Assembly (NCBI GenBank): GCA_964434425.1
Contig: CAYSVH010000005.1
Coordinates: forward strand, 96,549 to 160,548
Length of the DNA: 64,000 bases
Direction: 5' to 3'
DNA from: CALMEC01 sp964434425
Lineage (GTDB): Bacteria; Actinomycetota; Thermoleophilia; Miltoncostaeales; Miltoncostaeaceae
The translations under genes and the position numbers were made by a program. The notes below the pieces were generated by a model, which was not told the origin of the DNA, searched no databases, and saw only the letters and a list, made by a program, of their open reading frames with translations. Positions 7,682-16,048 of the stretch are shown piece by piece; the stretch's first letter is position 1, and each line of letters opens with the position of its first letter.

Positions 7682-8788
7682 TCACGTCCGATCGCGCCCG
7701 CAGCCGTCGAGGCCCAGGAACACCACCATCCGGTCCAGCTCGTCGTCCAGCGCCGCGGAGAACGCCGGGTGCTCGGGTGGCGCACCGTCCGCGTACCCCA
7801 GCTCCACGGTGAGCGCCCCGCCCCGCACGGCGAGGTTGCCCCAGCCGACCACCCGGTCGCGCCACTGGAGCGGCAGTGCGTAGTAGCCCCGGATGCGTTT
7901 CGCCGCCGGCGTGTATGCCTCGAATCGGTACTCCCAGCCCCACAGGTGCGCGAACCGGCGGCGGTCCCAGACGATCGGGTCGAAGGGTGCCAGCAGACGC
8001 ACGGTGTTGCGGGGCGACCACCGCCGGGCCGCGGGGTCCTCGTCGGCCGGCCAGCAGTACTCATGCCCGTCGACAGAGGCCCAGGCGTACCGGTTCCGGG
8101 CCGCCGTCAGAACGGCCGTGCGGGCCGGCATCCACTGCGGCGCACCGTACTTCAGTAGAGACGCGAGCTGCCCGAGCGTCGCGCGCGCCACCGGTGCGTA
8201 CAGCCCCACGGCCAGGTCGAGCAGCCGGGTGAGGCCGCCGACGGCATCGACGACGCGGTCGGGCGTCTCGGCGACGGCGTAGGTGCGCGTGCCCGAGACC
8301 CGCGAATGGACCCGCAGCATGCCCCGATGGTGCATCCCGTCCAGCAGCTGCGTCCCGGCGTTGGACGTGCCGCCGAACCAGTTGGTGATGCGCCCGTGCC
8401 GGAAGCGGGCCGCAACCTCCCGCGGATGGACGACACCGCGCTCACGGACGAACTCCAGCACCTCGGCGGCGTCGCGCTCCTGCTCCGGCGTCCAGTCCCT
8501 CCGAGGCGAGCGCGGGTGCATCAGCCGGGCCACATCGCGCGGTAGGTAGCCGTAGTTGACGAAGGCGTCCTCCTCCAGCGGCAGCCGGGCGTAGGAACGC
8601 TCCAGCTGCCCCGCCCGGTAACCCGACACCCGGTGCCGGAGGATGAGGTCCTGTGCCCGCGCCGGGGCCCGGATGGGATCGGCCTGGACGAATCCCAGCC
8701 GCCGCACCGCCGTGGCCAGCGTGGTCGGCCGGAACAGGGTTCGGGCGACCGCGTAGCGGCGCAGCTGGTTCAGCGTGACCCCGCTCAC
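7682..8788 (-). CDS. Winged-helix DNA-binding protein of the YcaQ/AlkX (HTH_42) family
   Basis: The 368-residue protein belongs to the winged-helix family of YcaQ, a DNA glycosylase that unhooks interstrand crosslinks and alkylated bases. Visible marks are the N-terminal LNQLRRYAVARTLF, RLGFVQADPIRAPARAQDLIL, and the C-terminal LLAPFDPIVWDRRRFAHLWGWEYRFEAY with the following KRxxGYYALPLQWRDRVVGW. Family members in actinobacteria also include the streptomycete AlkZ self-resistance proteins. I chose the GTG at 8788 (preceded by GGGAG) because residues upstream of it would lie in dispersed repeat A and look non-coding. Confidence 0.85.
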   Translation of the reverse strand: MSGVTLNQLRRYAVARTLFRPTTLATAVRRLGFVQADPIRAPARAQDLILRHRVSGYRAGQLERSYARLPLEEDAFVNYGYLPRDVARLMHPRSPRRDWTPEQERDAAEVLEFVRERGVVHPREVAARFRHGRITNWFGGTSNAGTQLLDGMHHRGMLRVHSRVSGTRTYAVAETPDRVVDAVGGLTRLLDLAVGLYAPVARATLGQLASLLKYGAPQWMPARTAVLTAARNRYAWASVDGHEYCWPADEDPAARRWSPRNTVRLLAPFDPIVWDRRRFAHLWGWEYRFEAYTPAAKRIRGYYALPLQWRDRVVGWGNLAVRGGALTVELGYADGAPPEHPAFSAALDDELDRMVVFLGLDGCGRDRT

Positions 8789-8828
8789 GTGCCCGGATGC
8801 TCCCGCGGAGGGATCTGCACGGGATTCG

Positions 8829-8966
8829 GATGCCGCGCGCCGACGGTCGGTGTGATGCCCCCTCCGAGCCGCCCTGTGGCCGGCCTGGGGTGGGCGGATG
8901 GATCGGTTGCGCGGATGCGCCGCCGGGGGCATGCACCACGCCGCGAGAACGTGGAATCAATCATCT
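8829..8966. repeat. Dispersed intergenic repeat, copy A
   Basis: Read on the minus strand, this copy aligns over roughly 130 bp with the copy at 26274-26490: CCACG(T/A)TCTCGCGGCGTGG, then GCCCCCGGCGGCGC, then GGCCGGCCAC. Its right end, CGTGGAATCAATCATCT, is the family's terminal sequence. The end overlaps the stop codon (TGA, 8961-8963) of the pfkB-family gene. The inner end is near the YcaQ-like gene start. Confidence 0.8.
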
Positions 8967-9926
8967 GGTGCGAGGGTGAGGAGCCGCGTTCTCGGGGATC
9001 CGCGCCCTCGGTGGAGGGGTGATCGGGACGACGTCCGAATGGCCTCCCGGTTCCGCGACGATCCTGGCTGCGAAGGCGACCGCCCGGTCCAGGACCGTCG
9101 GCCACACCACCTCGCCCGGAGAGCCCGCCTCGCTCACGGACGCCGCAAGAACCGCGAGGACGGCGTCCCCCGCACCCATCGCATCCACCGCAGGAGGGCC
9201 CGACGGGATCCGCATCTCGACGGCAGCGCCCTCAGGGAGGTCCACCCGGATGCCGGCCGCACCCCGCGTCACGACCACCGCCTCGACACCCGACGCGAAC
9301 AGCCCCTCGCACCACTCGTGGCTGGACGGGAGGTCCAGAACCGCATGGTCCTGCTCGCTCAGCTTCACGACCGCCGACTCCGCGGCCACGCGCAGGAACC
9401 CGGTGCGGAACGCGGCCGGATCGCGCAGCAGCTGAGGCCGGGGGTTGGGATCCACCATCAGACGGTGCCCCCCGTCGGCGGCCAACGCAAGCAGGTCGTC
9501 GACCTGGTCGGCGTCGTCGAACGGGAACGTTGCGACGACCAGAAGCCGCCCTGGTCCCAGTTCCTCGGCGATCTCGGTGCTCACCGCGAACCGCCGGTCG
9601 CAGACGGAGCCCGCGAACGCGTACGTCGGCTCGCCGTCGATCCGCGACGAGGTCGCCCACCCCGTCGGTCGCGACGTGCTCAGTGGACGCAGGTCCACAC
9701 CACGCTCTCCGACGATGCGCCGCAGCTCCTGTCCGGCCGGGTCGTCGCCGACCTCGGCCAGCAGGATCGCCGGCGTCCCCAGGGCGACCAGGTCGATCGC
9801 GACATTGCACCCCGCGCCGCCCGGATAGGTGATCGAACGCTGTCCGTCGGGCATCGTCTCGACCAGTTCGTCGACGATCAGGTCGCCGATCACGACCACC
9901 GGACGGGTCTCGGGCATCGCAGACAT
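8961..9926 (-). CDS. PfkB-family carbohydrate/nucleoside kinase
   Basis: The 321-residue protein shows both PfkB signatures: a glycine-rich GGAGCNVAIDLVALG near the start and DAMGAGDAVLAVLAA near residue 255, where the second aspartate is the catalytic base. Ribokinase, adenosine kinase and sugar kinases share these, so the substrate is open. The ATG at 9926 follows TAGCGT by 6 nt, so the mRNA is probably leaderless; the GTG two codons earlier would be too close to the -10. The C-terminus runs into repeat A, which provides the stop codon. Confidence 0.85.
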   Translation of the reverse strand: MSAMPETRPVVVIGDLIVDELVETMPDGQRSITYPGGAGCNVAIDLVALGTPAILLAEVGDDPAGQELRRIVGERGVDLRPLSTSRPTGWATSSRIDGEPTYAFAGSVCDRRFAVSTEIAEELGPGRLLVVATFPFDDADQVDDLLALAADGGHRLMVDPNPRPQLLRDPAAFRTGFLRVAAESAVVKLSEQDHAVLDLPSSHEWCEGLFASGVEAVVVTRGAAGIRVDLPEGAAVEMRIPSGPPAVDAMGAGDAVLAVLAASVSEAGSPGEVVWPTVLDRAVAFAARIVAEPGGHSDVVPITPPPRARIPENAAPHPRTR

Positions 9927-9932
9927 GGGCAC

Positions 9933-9938
9933 ACGCTA
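9933..9938 (-). promoter_or_regulatory. -10 element (TAGCGT) of the PfkB-family gene
   Basis: TAGCGT lies 6 nt before the ATG at 9926 on the minus strand, the spacing expected for a leaderless mRNA. Confidence 0.5.
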
Positions 9939-10098
9939 CGGCCACGGCACGCCGTTCGTCGTACGGACATTCGATCCCCGCCCGAGACGGCCCGTCGTCA
10001 TCGTCCTCCGACGTCGTCGGCACGCATCGGCGAAGATGTGCGCCCGAGATGGTCGCCGACGACCATGCCCGACCCGACGAACCAGGACACCCGAGCCC

Positions 10099-11640
10099 GT
10101 GCCCCCCATCCGCCACGCACTCTCCATCACCCGCGACGCCGACTTCGCCCAGTGGTACCAGGAGGTGATCACCGAGGCGGAAATGGCCGAGGAGTCCGGG
10201 GTCCGCGGCTGCATGGTCATCAAGCCGTGGGGCTACGGCATCTGGGAGCGCATCCAGCGCACCATGGACGATCGCATCAAGGCCGCCGGGGTCGACAACT
10301 GCTACTTCCCCCTCTTCATCCCCCTCTCGTACTTCGCGAAGGAGGCGGAGCACGTCGACGGGTTCGCCAAGGAGATGGCCGTCGTCACCCACCACCGGCT
10401 CATCGGAGACGGCAAGGGCTCGCTGGTCCCCGATCCCGAGGCCGCGCTGGAGGAGCCGCTCATCGTCCGCCCCACCTCCGAGACCGTGATCGGGGCGGCC
10501 ATGGCGCGCTGGGTCCAGAGCTGGCGTGACCTGCCCCTGCTCACCAACCAGTGGGCCAATGTCGTGCGCTGGGAGATGCGCACGCGCATGTTCCTGCGCA
10601 CCAGCGAGTTCCTCTGGCAGGAGGGCCACACGGCCCACGCCGACCGCGACGACGCCATGAGCGAGACGCTGCGGGCGCTCGAGATGTACCGCACCTTCGC
10701 CGAGGACGTGCTCGCCATGCCGGTCATCGCCGGCGAGAAGCCCGAGAACGAGCGCTTCCCCGGCGCCGTCGCCACCTACAGCATCGAGGCGATGATGCAG
10801 GACGGCAAGGCACTTCAGGCCGGCACCTCCCACTACCTGGGCACCGGCTTCGCCGAGGCGGCCGGGATCACCTACCAGAGCCGTGAGGGCGAGGAGACCC
10901 TCTGTCACACCACGAGCTGGGGGGTCTCGACCCGTCTGATCGGCGGCGTGATCATGACCCACGGCGATGACGACGGGCTGCGCGTGCCCCCGGCGATCGC
11001 GCCCCACCAGATCGCCATCATCCCCATGCTCCGCGACGACGACGACGACGACGCCATCCTCGGCTACTGCGAGGAGCTGCGACGGGATCTCGCCGGGCTC
11101 ACCGCGCTGGACGAGCCCGTGCGCGTCCTGCTCGACAGGCGTGAGGGCAAGGCCACGCAGAAGCGCTGGGCCTGGGTCAGGAAGGGCATGCCCATCCTCC
11201 TCGAGATCGGCGCCCGTGACGTGTCGGGCGGCAACGTGTCGGTCATCCGCCGCGACCGCCTGTGGCGCGAGGACGGCAAGACGAACTTCACGGTGATGAC
11301 CCGGGACGCGTTCGTCTCCGCGGCGGCCGCCGAGCTGGACGACGTCCAGCGCTCACTGCACGACGACGCCCTGGCACGCCGCGACGCCAGCATCCGCCGC
11401 GACATCACCGATCTGAACGCCCTCGCGGACTTCTACGCGGAGGACGCCCACCACCCCGGCTGGGTGGAGCTTCCCTGGGCCCGGCCGACAGGAGCGGAGC
11501 TCGAGGATGTCGTCACACGGCTCAAGGCGCTCAAGCTCACCATCCGCAACACCCCGATGGACGCCGGGCCCGTGGAGGGCACCTGCGTGTTCACCGGACG
11601 GCCGGCGGTCGAGCGCATCTACGTGGCCCGCTCGTACTGA
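10099..11640 (+). CDS. proS: Prolyl-tRNA synthetase, archaeal/eukaryote-like type
   Basis: The 513-residue class II synthetase charges tRNA-Pro with proline. It lacks the large bacterial editing insert and has the short archaeal/eukaryotic form: GCMVIKPWGYGIWERIQ near residue 37, motif 2 in RWEMRTRMFLRTSEFLWQEG, the HTAHAD segment that follows, and a C-terminal tyrosine. The GTG at 10099 gives the usual N-terminus (VPPIRHALSITRDADFAQWY); no in-frame ATG precedes it closely. The gene stands alone between a divergent kinase gene and hairpin F, which probably ends its transcript. Confidence 0.93.
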   Translation: MPPIRHALSITRDADFAQWYQEVITEAEMAEESGVRGCMVIKPWGYGIWERIQRTMDDRIKAAGVDNCYFPLFIPLSYFAKEAEHVDGFAKEMAVVTHHRLIGDGKGSLVPDPEAALEEPLIVRPTSETVIGAAMARWVQSWRDLPLLTNQWANVVRWEMRTRMFLRTSEFLWQEGHTAHADRDDAMSETLRALEMYRTFAEDVLAMPVIAGEKPENERFPGAVATYSIEAMMQDGKALQAGTSHYLGTGFAEAAGITYQSREGEETLCHTTSWGVSTRLIGGVIMTHGDDDGLRVPPAIAPHQIAIIPMLRDDDDDDAILGYCEELRRDLAGLTALDEPVRVLLDRREGKATQKRWAWVRKGMPILLEIGARDVSGGNVSVIRRDRLWREDGKTNFTVMTRDAFVSAAAAELDDVQRSLHDDALARRDASIRRDITDLNALADFYAEDAHHPGWVELPWARPTGAELEDVVTRLKALKLTIRNTPMDAGPVEGTCVFTGRPAVERIYVARSY

Positions 11641-11666
11641 TCACGCCAGGGACCGGTGATCAGCTG

Positions 11667-11702
11667 GATGGGTGATTCCACGGGATCGTGGAATCACCCA
11701 TC
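11667..11702. repeat. Dispersed repeat reduced to its ends (copy F); 15-bp perfect palindrome
   Basis: GATGGGTGATTCCAC (11667-11681) and GTGGAATCACCCATC (11688-11702) pair perfectly around a 6-nt loop. The arms carry the family's terminal core GATTCCAC/GTGGAATC, as in the ends of copies A and C, with everything between deleted. It lies between the convergent genes proS and copD-like, and its right arm overlaps the stop codon of the latter (11701-11703). It probably acts as a two-way terminator. Confidence 0.8.
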
Positions 11703-12942
11703 AGGCCGGCGGCGTGGCGATGAGGACGGCCACCGTCGCCAGGACGGCCACGGCGAGGACGATCTCGGCGCGCACGCTGCGGCGCAGCAGCGCGGCCGCG
11801 CCGCGATCGTCGTCCGCCAGGTCGAGCGCCGCGCGCTCCAGACGGGGGTGGATGACGAAGCGGTTGCAGGACGCCACCACGAGCATGAGTGCGAACACCA
11901 CCAGCTTCACGAGAAGCGTCACGCCGTATCCCGTGCTGGTGAGTGATGACACCGACGGCAGCTCGGCCAGCCCCCGGTAGACGCCGGTCACCACCAGCGC
12001 GCCCACGCAGATGAGCGCCACGGCCGAGAAACGGACGACGATGGCCGCCACCGTCGGCAGGGCGGTGTCCGGCACGGCATCCGTCCTCCCCACCGCGACC
12101 ACGAGCGCGACCAGTCCGCCCACCCAGACGGCCGAGGCCAGCGTGTGGACGCCGTCGAAGACGAAGCCGAGCGCGGCGTCCGATCCCGCGGTGGCGTGCC
12201 CGGTCGCGCTCACGGCCAGGAGCGCGACACCGCAGGCCCCGCCCACCACCGTCGCGGTGCGACCCGTGGACGCCGAGCGCGACAGGGCGACGCAGGCGAT
12301 GACGATCGCCAGTATCTGGATCACCAGGACCATGCCGAGCCGTGTCCCCACCAGGAACGTCCCGGCCGACGACACGCCCTCGTCCAGGCGCTGAAGCGTC
12401 GCGGCCACGACGGTGACGGCGGCCACGACGCCCGCGGCCACGATGACGCGCCACACGGCCGCCGGAACCTCCCTCACCGTCAGCCCGCCGGTCTCACGTC
12501 GCGCTCCCGGTGGCCGGATCGGGTCGTCCCGCCCCCTCTCCACCACGAAATGGCGCACGACGGCGAATCCCAGCAACAGGCTGAGGGCTGCCAGGAGGAC
12601 ACCCCGGCCGATGAGGGCCGGCACCGGGTCGCGGCCCGATGTGCGTATCACCCCCGTGCCGTCGACGGTCATCCGCGTCGCGTGACCGTCCGTCGACAGG
12701 ACCCGGACCTCGACGGGTGCCGTGGGAGCGGGCTCCAGTCGCACCAGGTGGCGGTCGGCGGCGTCACGGCTCACCCGGACGCCTGGCTCCGCGACCGTGA
12801 GGAAGCGCCCCTCGACCGCCGACTCGAGGGCGACCACCAGGCCGCCGGCGTCCGCGGTCACCGACGTCGGCCGGGCGTGTGCCGCTGCCGTCGCCGCGCA
12901 CACGGACAGCAGGATCAGGAGGGCCAGGGCGAGACGACGCAC
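11701..12942 (-). CDS. CopD-family copper transport/resistance membrane protein
   Basis: The 413-residue protein has a signal peptide ending near AHARP, a short CopC-like beta region that lacks most of the copper-binding His/Met residues, and then eight or so transmembrane helices. Those contain the CopD pattern FDGVHTLASAVWVGGLVALV and CVGALVVTGVYRGLAELPS. CopD proteins take part in copper import or handling at the membrane. The GTG start follows TAGCCT by 6 nt (leaderless). It is divergent from ctaA, whose product serves copper-dependent heme-copper oxidase assembly, so shared control by copper or respiration is possible. Confidence 0.8.
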   Translation of the reverse strand: MRRLALALLILLSVCAATAAAHARPTSVTADAGGLVVALESAVEGRFLTVAEPGVRVSRDAADRHLVRLEPAPTAPVEVRVLSTDGHATRMTVDGTGVIRTSGRDPVPALIGRGVLLAALSLLLGFAVVRHFVVERGRDDPIRPPGARRETGGLTVREVPAAVWRVIVAAGVVAAVTVVAATLQRLDEGVSSAGTFLVGTRLGMVLVIQILAIVIACVALSRSASTGRTATVVGGACGVALLAVSATGHATAGSDAALGFVFDGVHTLASAVWVGGLVALVVAVGRTDAVPDTALPTVAAIVVRFSAVALICVGALVVTGVYRGLAELPSVSSLTSTGYGVTLLVKLVVFALMLVVASCNRFVIHPRLERAALDLADDDRGAAALLRRSVRAEIVLAVAVLATVAVLIATPPA

Positions 12943-12948
12943 GGCACG

Positions 12949-12954
12949 AGGCTA
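12949..12954 (-). promoter_or_regulatory. -10 element (TAGCCT) of the copD-like gene
   Basis: TAGCCT ends 6 nt before the GTG start at 12942, so translation probably begins at the first transcribed base. Confidence 0.5.
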
Positions 12955-13069
12955 TAGAGACGCTGTGGTTCCTATGCCCCGATGATGGGGATGCGAGGCG
13001 AACCGCACCGGGCCGTTCTTGTGACCATCGTCCCCTCAGATCGATGGCCCTGCACCGGACGGATCGCCC

Positions 13070-13075
13070 TAGGAT
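13070..13075 (+). promoter_or_regulatory. -10 element (TAGGAT) of ctaA
   Basis: TAGGAT lies 7 nt before the ATG at 13083 and decides that start against the ATG at 13074, which falls inside the hexamer. Confidence 0.55.
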
Positions 13076-13082
13076 GAGCCCC

Positions 13083-14069
13083 ATGCCCGCCGAGCGCCGC
13101 CTTCTGAGACGCCTGTTCACCGGTCCCGTCTCGCCGGTGACCCTCCACCGGGCCGTGATCACCTCCGTGATCCTCCTGATCGTGATCGTCCCCAGCGGCG
13201 CGCTGGTGCGGCTCACCGGATCCGGCCTCGGGTGCCCGGACTGGCCGGGCTGCCACGGCAGCATCGTGCCGCCGATGCAGGGTCACACGATCATCGAGTA
13301 CAGCAACCGCATCCTGTCGGCCGTCGTCGTGGCCGCGGCGATCATCGCCTACCTCCTGGCCCGCCGCGTGGTGGGGACCCATCCGCGCCTGCGCATGTGG
13401 GCGCTCGTCGGTGCCGCATCGGCCGCGGCACAGGCACCCCTCGGCGGACTCACCGTCTACCTGGACCTGCACCCTCTGGCCGTCGCCTGTCACTTCCTGC
13501 TCTCGTTCGTCGCCCTCGGTGCCGGGGTCGCGACCCTGATGCGCGCCCGCGACCTGCGCCGCGGGACGGCCCGTCGATTCGACCGGCGCCGCCAGACCGT
13601 GGCCGGCGTCATGCTCGGCGTCCTGGTCGCCGTCATCCTCAGCGGCGTCCTGGTGACGGCCTCGGGCCCCCACCCGGGGGATCCCGAGGTCAAGATCCGC
13701 TTCTGGAACCTGGCGGACGCCGTCGCCCTTCACGCCCGCGTCGTGCTCGCCTTCGTCATCTGCAGCGTGTTCTTCCTGCTGTGGCTGTGGACGAACGGCG
13801 TCGGCGACCGCGCCGTGAGGCCCCTGTCGCTCATCTTCGCCCCGCTGCTCATCGTTCAGATCCTGGTCGGTGAGTACCAGTACCGCAATCAGCTTCCCTG
13901 GGAGATCATCCTGATCCACGTGACGATCGTGGCGCTGCTCTTCGCGACGGCCGCGGCGATCGCCTGGCTGCTGGGCCATCCACCGTCCGAACGGGACGAC
14001 GCCCGGGACGAGCGGCCCTCTCCTCAGAGCGTCGCGGCGCCGCGCGAGCGCCAGGTGTCCAGCACCTGA
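13083..14069 (+). CDS. ctaA: Heme A synthase (CtaA/COX15 family)
   Basis: The 328-residue protein has eight predicted transmembrane helices and the COX15/CtaA pattern: GALVRLTGSGLGCPDWPGCHG, with the paired cysteines of the first outer loop, and heme-facing histidines in LDLHPLAVACHF, ALHARVVLAF and LIHVTIVALL. It oxidises the methyl group of heme O to make heme A for aa3-type oxidase. In the first helix pair the usual histidine after glutamate is asparagine (EYSNR), which I recall from other actinobacterial CtaA proteins. The C-terminus overlaps the convergent Nudix gene by 46 bp. Confidence 0.9.
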   Translation: MPAERRLLRRLFTGPVSPVTLHRAVITSVILLIVIVPSGALVRLTGSGLGCPDWPGCHGSIVPPMQGHTIIEYSNRILSAVVVAAAIIAYLLARRVVGTHPRLRMWALVGAASAAAQAPLGGLTVYLDLHPLAVACHFLLSFVALGAGVATLMRARDLRRGTARRFDRRRQTVAGVMLGVLVAVILSGVLVTASGPHPGDPEVKIRFWNLADAVALHARVVLAFVICSVFFLLWLWTNGVGDRAVRPLSLIFAPLLIVQILVGEYQYRNQLPWEIILIHVTIVALLFATAAAIAWLLGHPPSERDDARDERPSPQSVAAPRERQVSST

Positions 14070-14572
14070 CGTGCGTGATCCGGGAAGGCGATCTCCGTCG
14101 GGAGATCACCCCCCGCGAACCACCGCGCGTCGCTCGACTCGGCCGGATCCACCACGAGCCGGAGATCGCCCACCGGCCGCGCCGCGAAGTAGCAGTTGAG
14201 CGTCGTGTCGGCGCCCTCGCCGTCGCCGTAGCGATCGATCCACATGCCGACGATGCCCGTCACCTCGACGCGCAGCCCGGTCTCCTCGAACACCTCCCGG
14301 ACCGCCGCGTCCGCCGGGAGCTCGTCCGGCTCGCAGAAGCCGCCGGGGATGTCCCAGCACCCGAGCCACGGCGCGAACGCCCGACGAACGAGGAGCACCT
14401 CACCGGCAGGGTTCGTCACCAGAGCCCCGGCGCAGGGCTTCGCGTTCCGCCAGTGTTCGGCCCCGCAGGACGCGCACCGCACCGGCCGCGGTCCGGGAAG
14501 CTCCGCCGCGCACCGCGGACAGAACGCGAAGCCCGGATCGTTCAGCGGTAGCGGTCGGCCTTCGTCTGGCAC
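14024..14572 (-). CDS. Nudix hydrolase with N-terminal zinc ribbon
   Basis: This 182-residue protein starts with a four-cysteine ribbon (CPRCAAEL...CASCGAEH) and then the Nudix box GFCEPDELPADAAVREVFEETG, which binds metal and hydrolyses nucleoside diphosphate derivatives. The layout is like NADH pyrophosphatases (NudC-type), but the protein is shorter and no NudC SQPWPFP-like motif is visible. The start is uncertain. GTG at 14572 overlaps the upstream gene by 31 nt, while a CTG at 14545 would give the CTGA overlap typical of this genome's coupled genes. Confidence 0.8.
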   Translation of the reverse strand: MPDEGRPLPLNDPGFAFCPRCAAELPGPRPVRCASCGAEHWRNAKPCAGALVTNPAGEVLLVRRAFAPWLGCWDIPGGFCEPDELPADAAVREVFEETGLRVEVTGIVGMWIDRYGDGEGADTTLNCYFAARPVGDLRLVVDPAESSDARWFAGGDLPTEIAFPDHARQVLDTWRSRGAATL

Positions 14573-14895
14573 GGCACGCACCGCTCGGCGTCGGGCTTGG
14601 CCTCGAGGCGCCCGTCGGGAATCGGTTTCCCGCACTCCACGCAGATGCCGTACGTGCCGTCCGCGATCGACGTGAGGGCCCGTTCGATCTGCCCCATGCG
14701 CTCCTTCGCCCGCGACTGGAGCCGAAGATCATGCTCGCGCATCTCGGCGTCGGATGCCGCCTCAGCCGGGTGGTGATGACCGTCCGAGCGCTCGTTCCCA
14801 TCCTCGGCCAGGTCATGACGTAGCTGCAGATCGCGGAGTTCCGCCTCGAGGATCTGGAGGCGGGCCTCGGCTCGTTTCATGGCGTCGGAGTTCAT
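14542..14895 (-). CDS. DksA/TraR-family zinc-finger protein
   Basis: The 117-residue protein has an N-terminal helical part and a C-terminal four-cysteine zinc finger (GICVECGKPIPDGRL...CVPCQ), the DksA/TraR layout. DksA-type proteins enter the RNA polymerase secondary channel and modulate initiation; many actinobacterial relatives act in stress responses. AAGGG lies 9 nt before the ATG at 14895. The Nudix gene follows directly with an overlap. Confidence 0.85.
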   Translation of the reverse strand: MNSDAMKRAEARLQILEAELRDLQLRHDLAEDGNERSDGHHHPAEAASDAEMREHDLRLQSRAKERMGQIERALTSIADGTYGICVECGKPIPDGRLEAKPDAERCVPCQTKADRYR

Positions 14896-15035
14896 GCGGC
14901 CCTTTGTATCTAAGCATCCCGGCCGGACGAGCGCACGGTGGAGGCCCGACGGAACCAGCCCGCTCGCCGCCGTCAGAGCGTCACGCCACCCCGATCCGGT
15001 TGTGAGTTTTTGTTGTCTTTCGGACGGATCGTGCC

Positions 15036-15041
15036 TAGACT
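15036..15041 (+). promoter_or_regulatory. Promoter of the secreted-protein gene (TTGTCT, 17 bp, TAGACT)
   Basis: TAGACT ends 6 nt before the ATG at 15048 and TTGTCT at 15013-15018 is 17 bp upstream of it. This is a complete sigma-70-type promoter with a leaderless transcript. Confidence 0.6.
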
Positions 15042-15047
15042 CCCGTC

Positions 15048-15992
15048 ATGGGAATCCTCAGAGGAACATCAACGGCCCCGCTCCTCGGAGTCGCGCTGCT
15101 CGGCGCGGCGCTCGCGCTCGCGGCGGCCCCGACGGCCGAGGGCCAGGCGAAGAAGCCGCCCGCGACGCCCACCGTCCGCATCCAGGCGAAGGCCTTCACC
15201 AAGCGCGTCGCACCCGTCTCGGACAACAGCATCACCATCCCCCACGACCAGCGGCTGTCGGTCATGTGCCGCAATGGTGAGCGCGCCATCGGCCAGGGCA
15301 TCATCTCGAGCACCCACTACCTGACCTCCCAGTCGTTCGGCCCCGCGGCCGGCAGTTCCTTCGTGGTCGGTCCGCCCGGTGTCGCGAAGGTGCGCATGCA
15401 GGTGCTCTGTGCGAAGAACGTCACGGTGCGTCATCTGCGCAAGGCCGCCCGCCACATCCCCGGCGGCGGCTACAACGGCATGGGAACCGCCCGCGGCGCG
15501 CTGACCTGCCCCGTCGGGTTCGCGCCGTCCGGCATGCAGTCGATCCTCGACTACGCACCGGGTTTCGGAGCCTTCTCGTCGATCCCCAACGGCCCGCGTG
15601 GCTGGAAGGTCGAGGCGTTCGGCGTGCCCGACGCCATCAAGCGGGTCGCCTGGGCCGAGGCTGCGTACGTCGACATGGCGTGCGTCAAGGCCGCCAGCGT
15701 GACGAAGCTCAAGCGGAACACCGCGATCGGCGCCAACGGGGTGGCGACAACGGCTGCTATGTGTCCCGGCACCCGTCGTGTGCTGGGCTGGGGAATGAAG
15801 CTCGATGCGTACACCCAGCGGCTGATCTCGGGCAACGGACGCTGGGCGACACCCTACGTGTCGCGCGCGCAGTTCACACCCAACGGACGCGGCATGAACT
15901 TCCAGTTCCGGCTCCCGAGCGGCGTCGACCTGGCGACGAGCACGGGATCGAAGATCGAGGTGCACGTGATCTGCGGTCTGCCGCGGAAGTAG
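15048..15992 (+). CDS. Secreted protein of unknown function
   Basis: The 314-residue protein has a signal peptide (hydrophobic residues 10-28, cleavage likely around AEGQA) and then a Lys/Pro-rich stretch. The mature part has three similar-looking segments, each with a cysteine in a strand (VMCRNGE, VLCAKN; LTCPVG, DMACVK; MCPGTR, HVICGLP), which suggests a repeated beta-rich fold with three disulfides. I do not recognise the family. It has its own strong promoter and is followed by a clear two-way terminator. Confidence 0.7.
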   Translation: MGILRGTSTAPLLGVALLGAALALAAAPTAEGQAKKPPATPTVRIQAKAFTKRVAPVSDNSITIPHDQRLSVMCRNGERAIGQGIISSTHYLTSQSFGPAAGSSFVVGPPGVAKVRMQVLCAKNVTVRHLRKAARHIPGGGYNGMGTARGALTCPVGFAPSGMQSILDYAPGFGAFSSIPNGPRGWKVEAFGVPDAIKRVAWAEAAYVDMACVKAASVTKLKRNTAIGANGVATTAAMCPGTRRVLGWGMKLDAYTQRLISGNGRWATPYVSRAQFTPNGRGMNFQFRLPSGVDLATSTGSKIEVHVICGLPRK

Positions 15993-16002
15993 TCACCGCG
16001 AT

Positions 16003-16039
16003 GAGGGTGTGCATGAGACGCTGAGGGATGCACACCCTC
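16003..16039. terminator. Bidirectional terminator hairpin
   Basis: GAGGGTGTGCAT (16003-16014) and ATGCACACCCTC (16028-16039) pair perfectly between two convergent genes, so both transcripts likely end here. Confidence 0.8.
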
Positions 16040-16048
16040 GTCCGGCCA

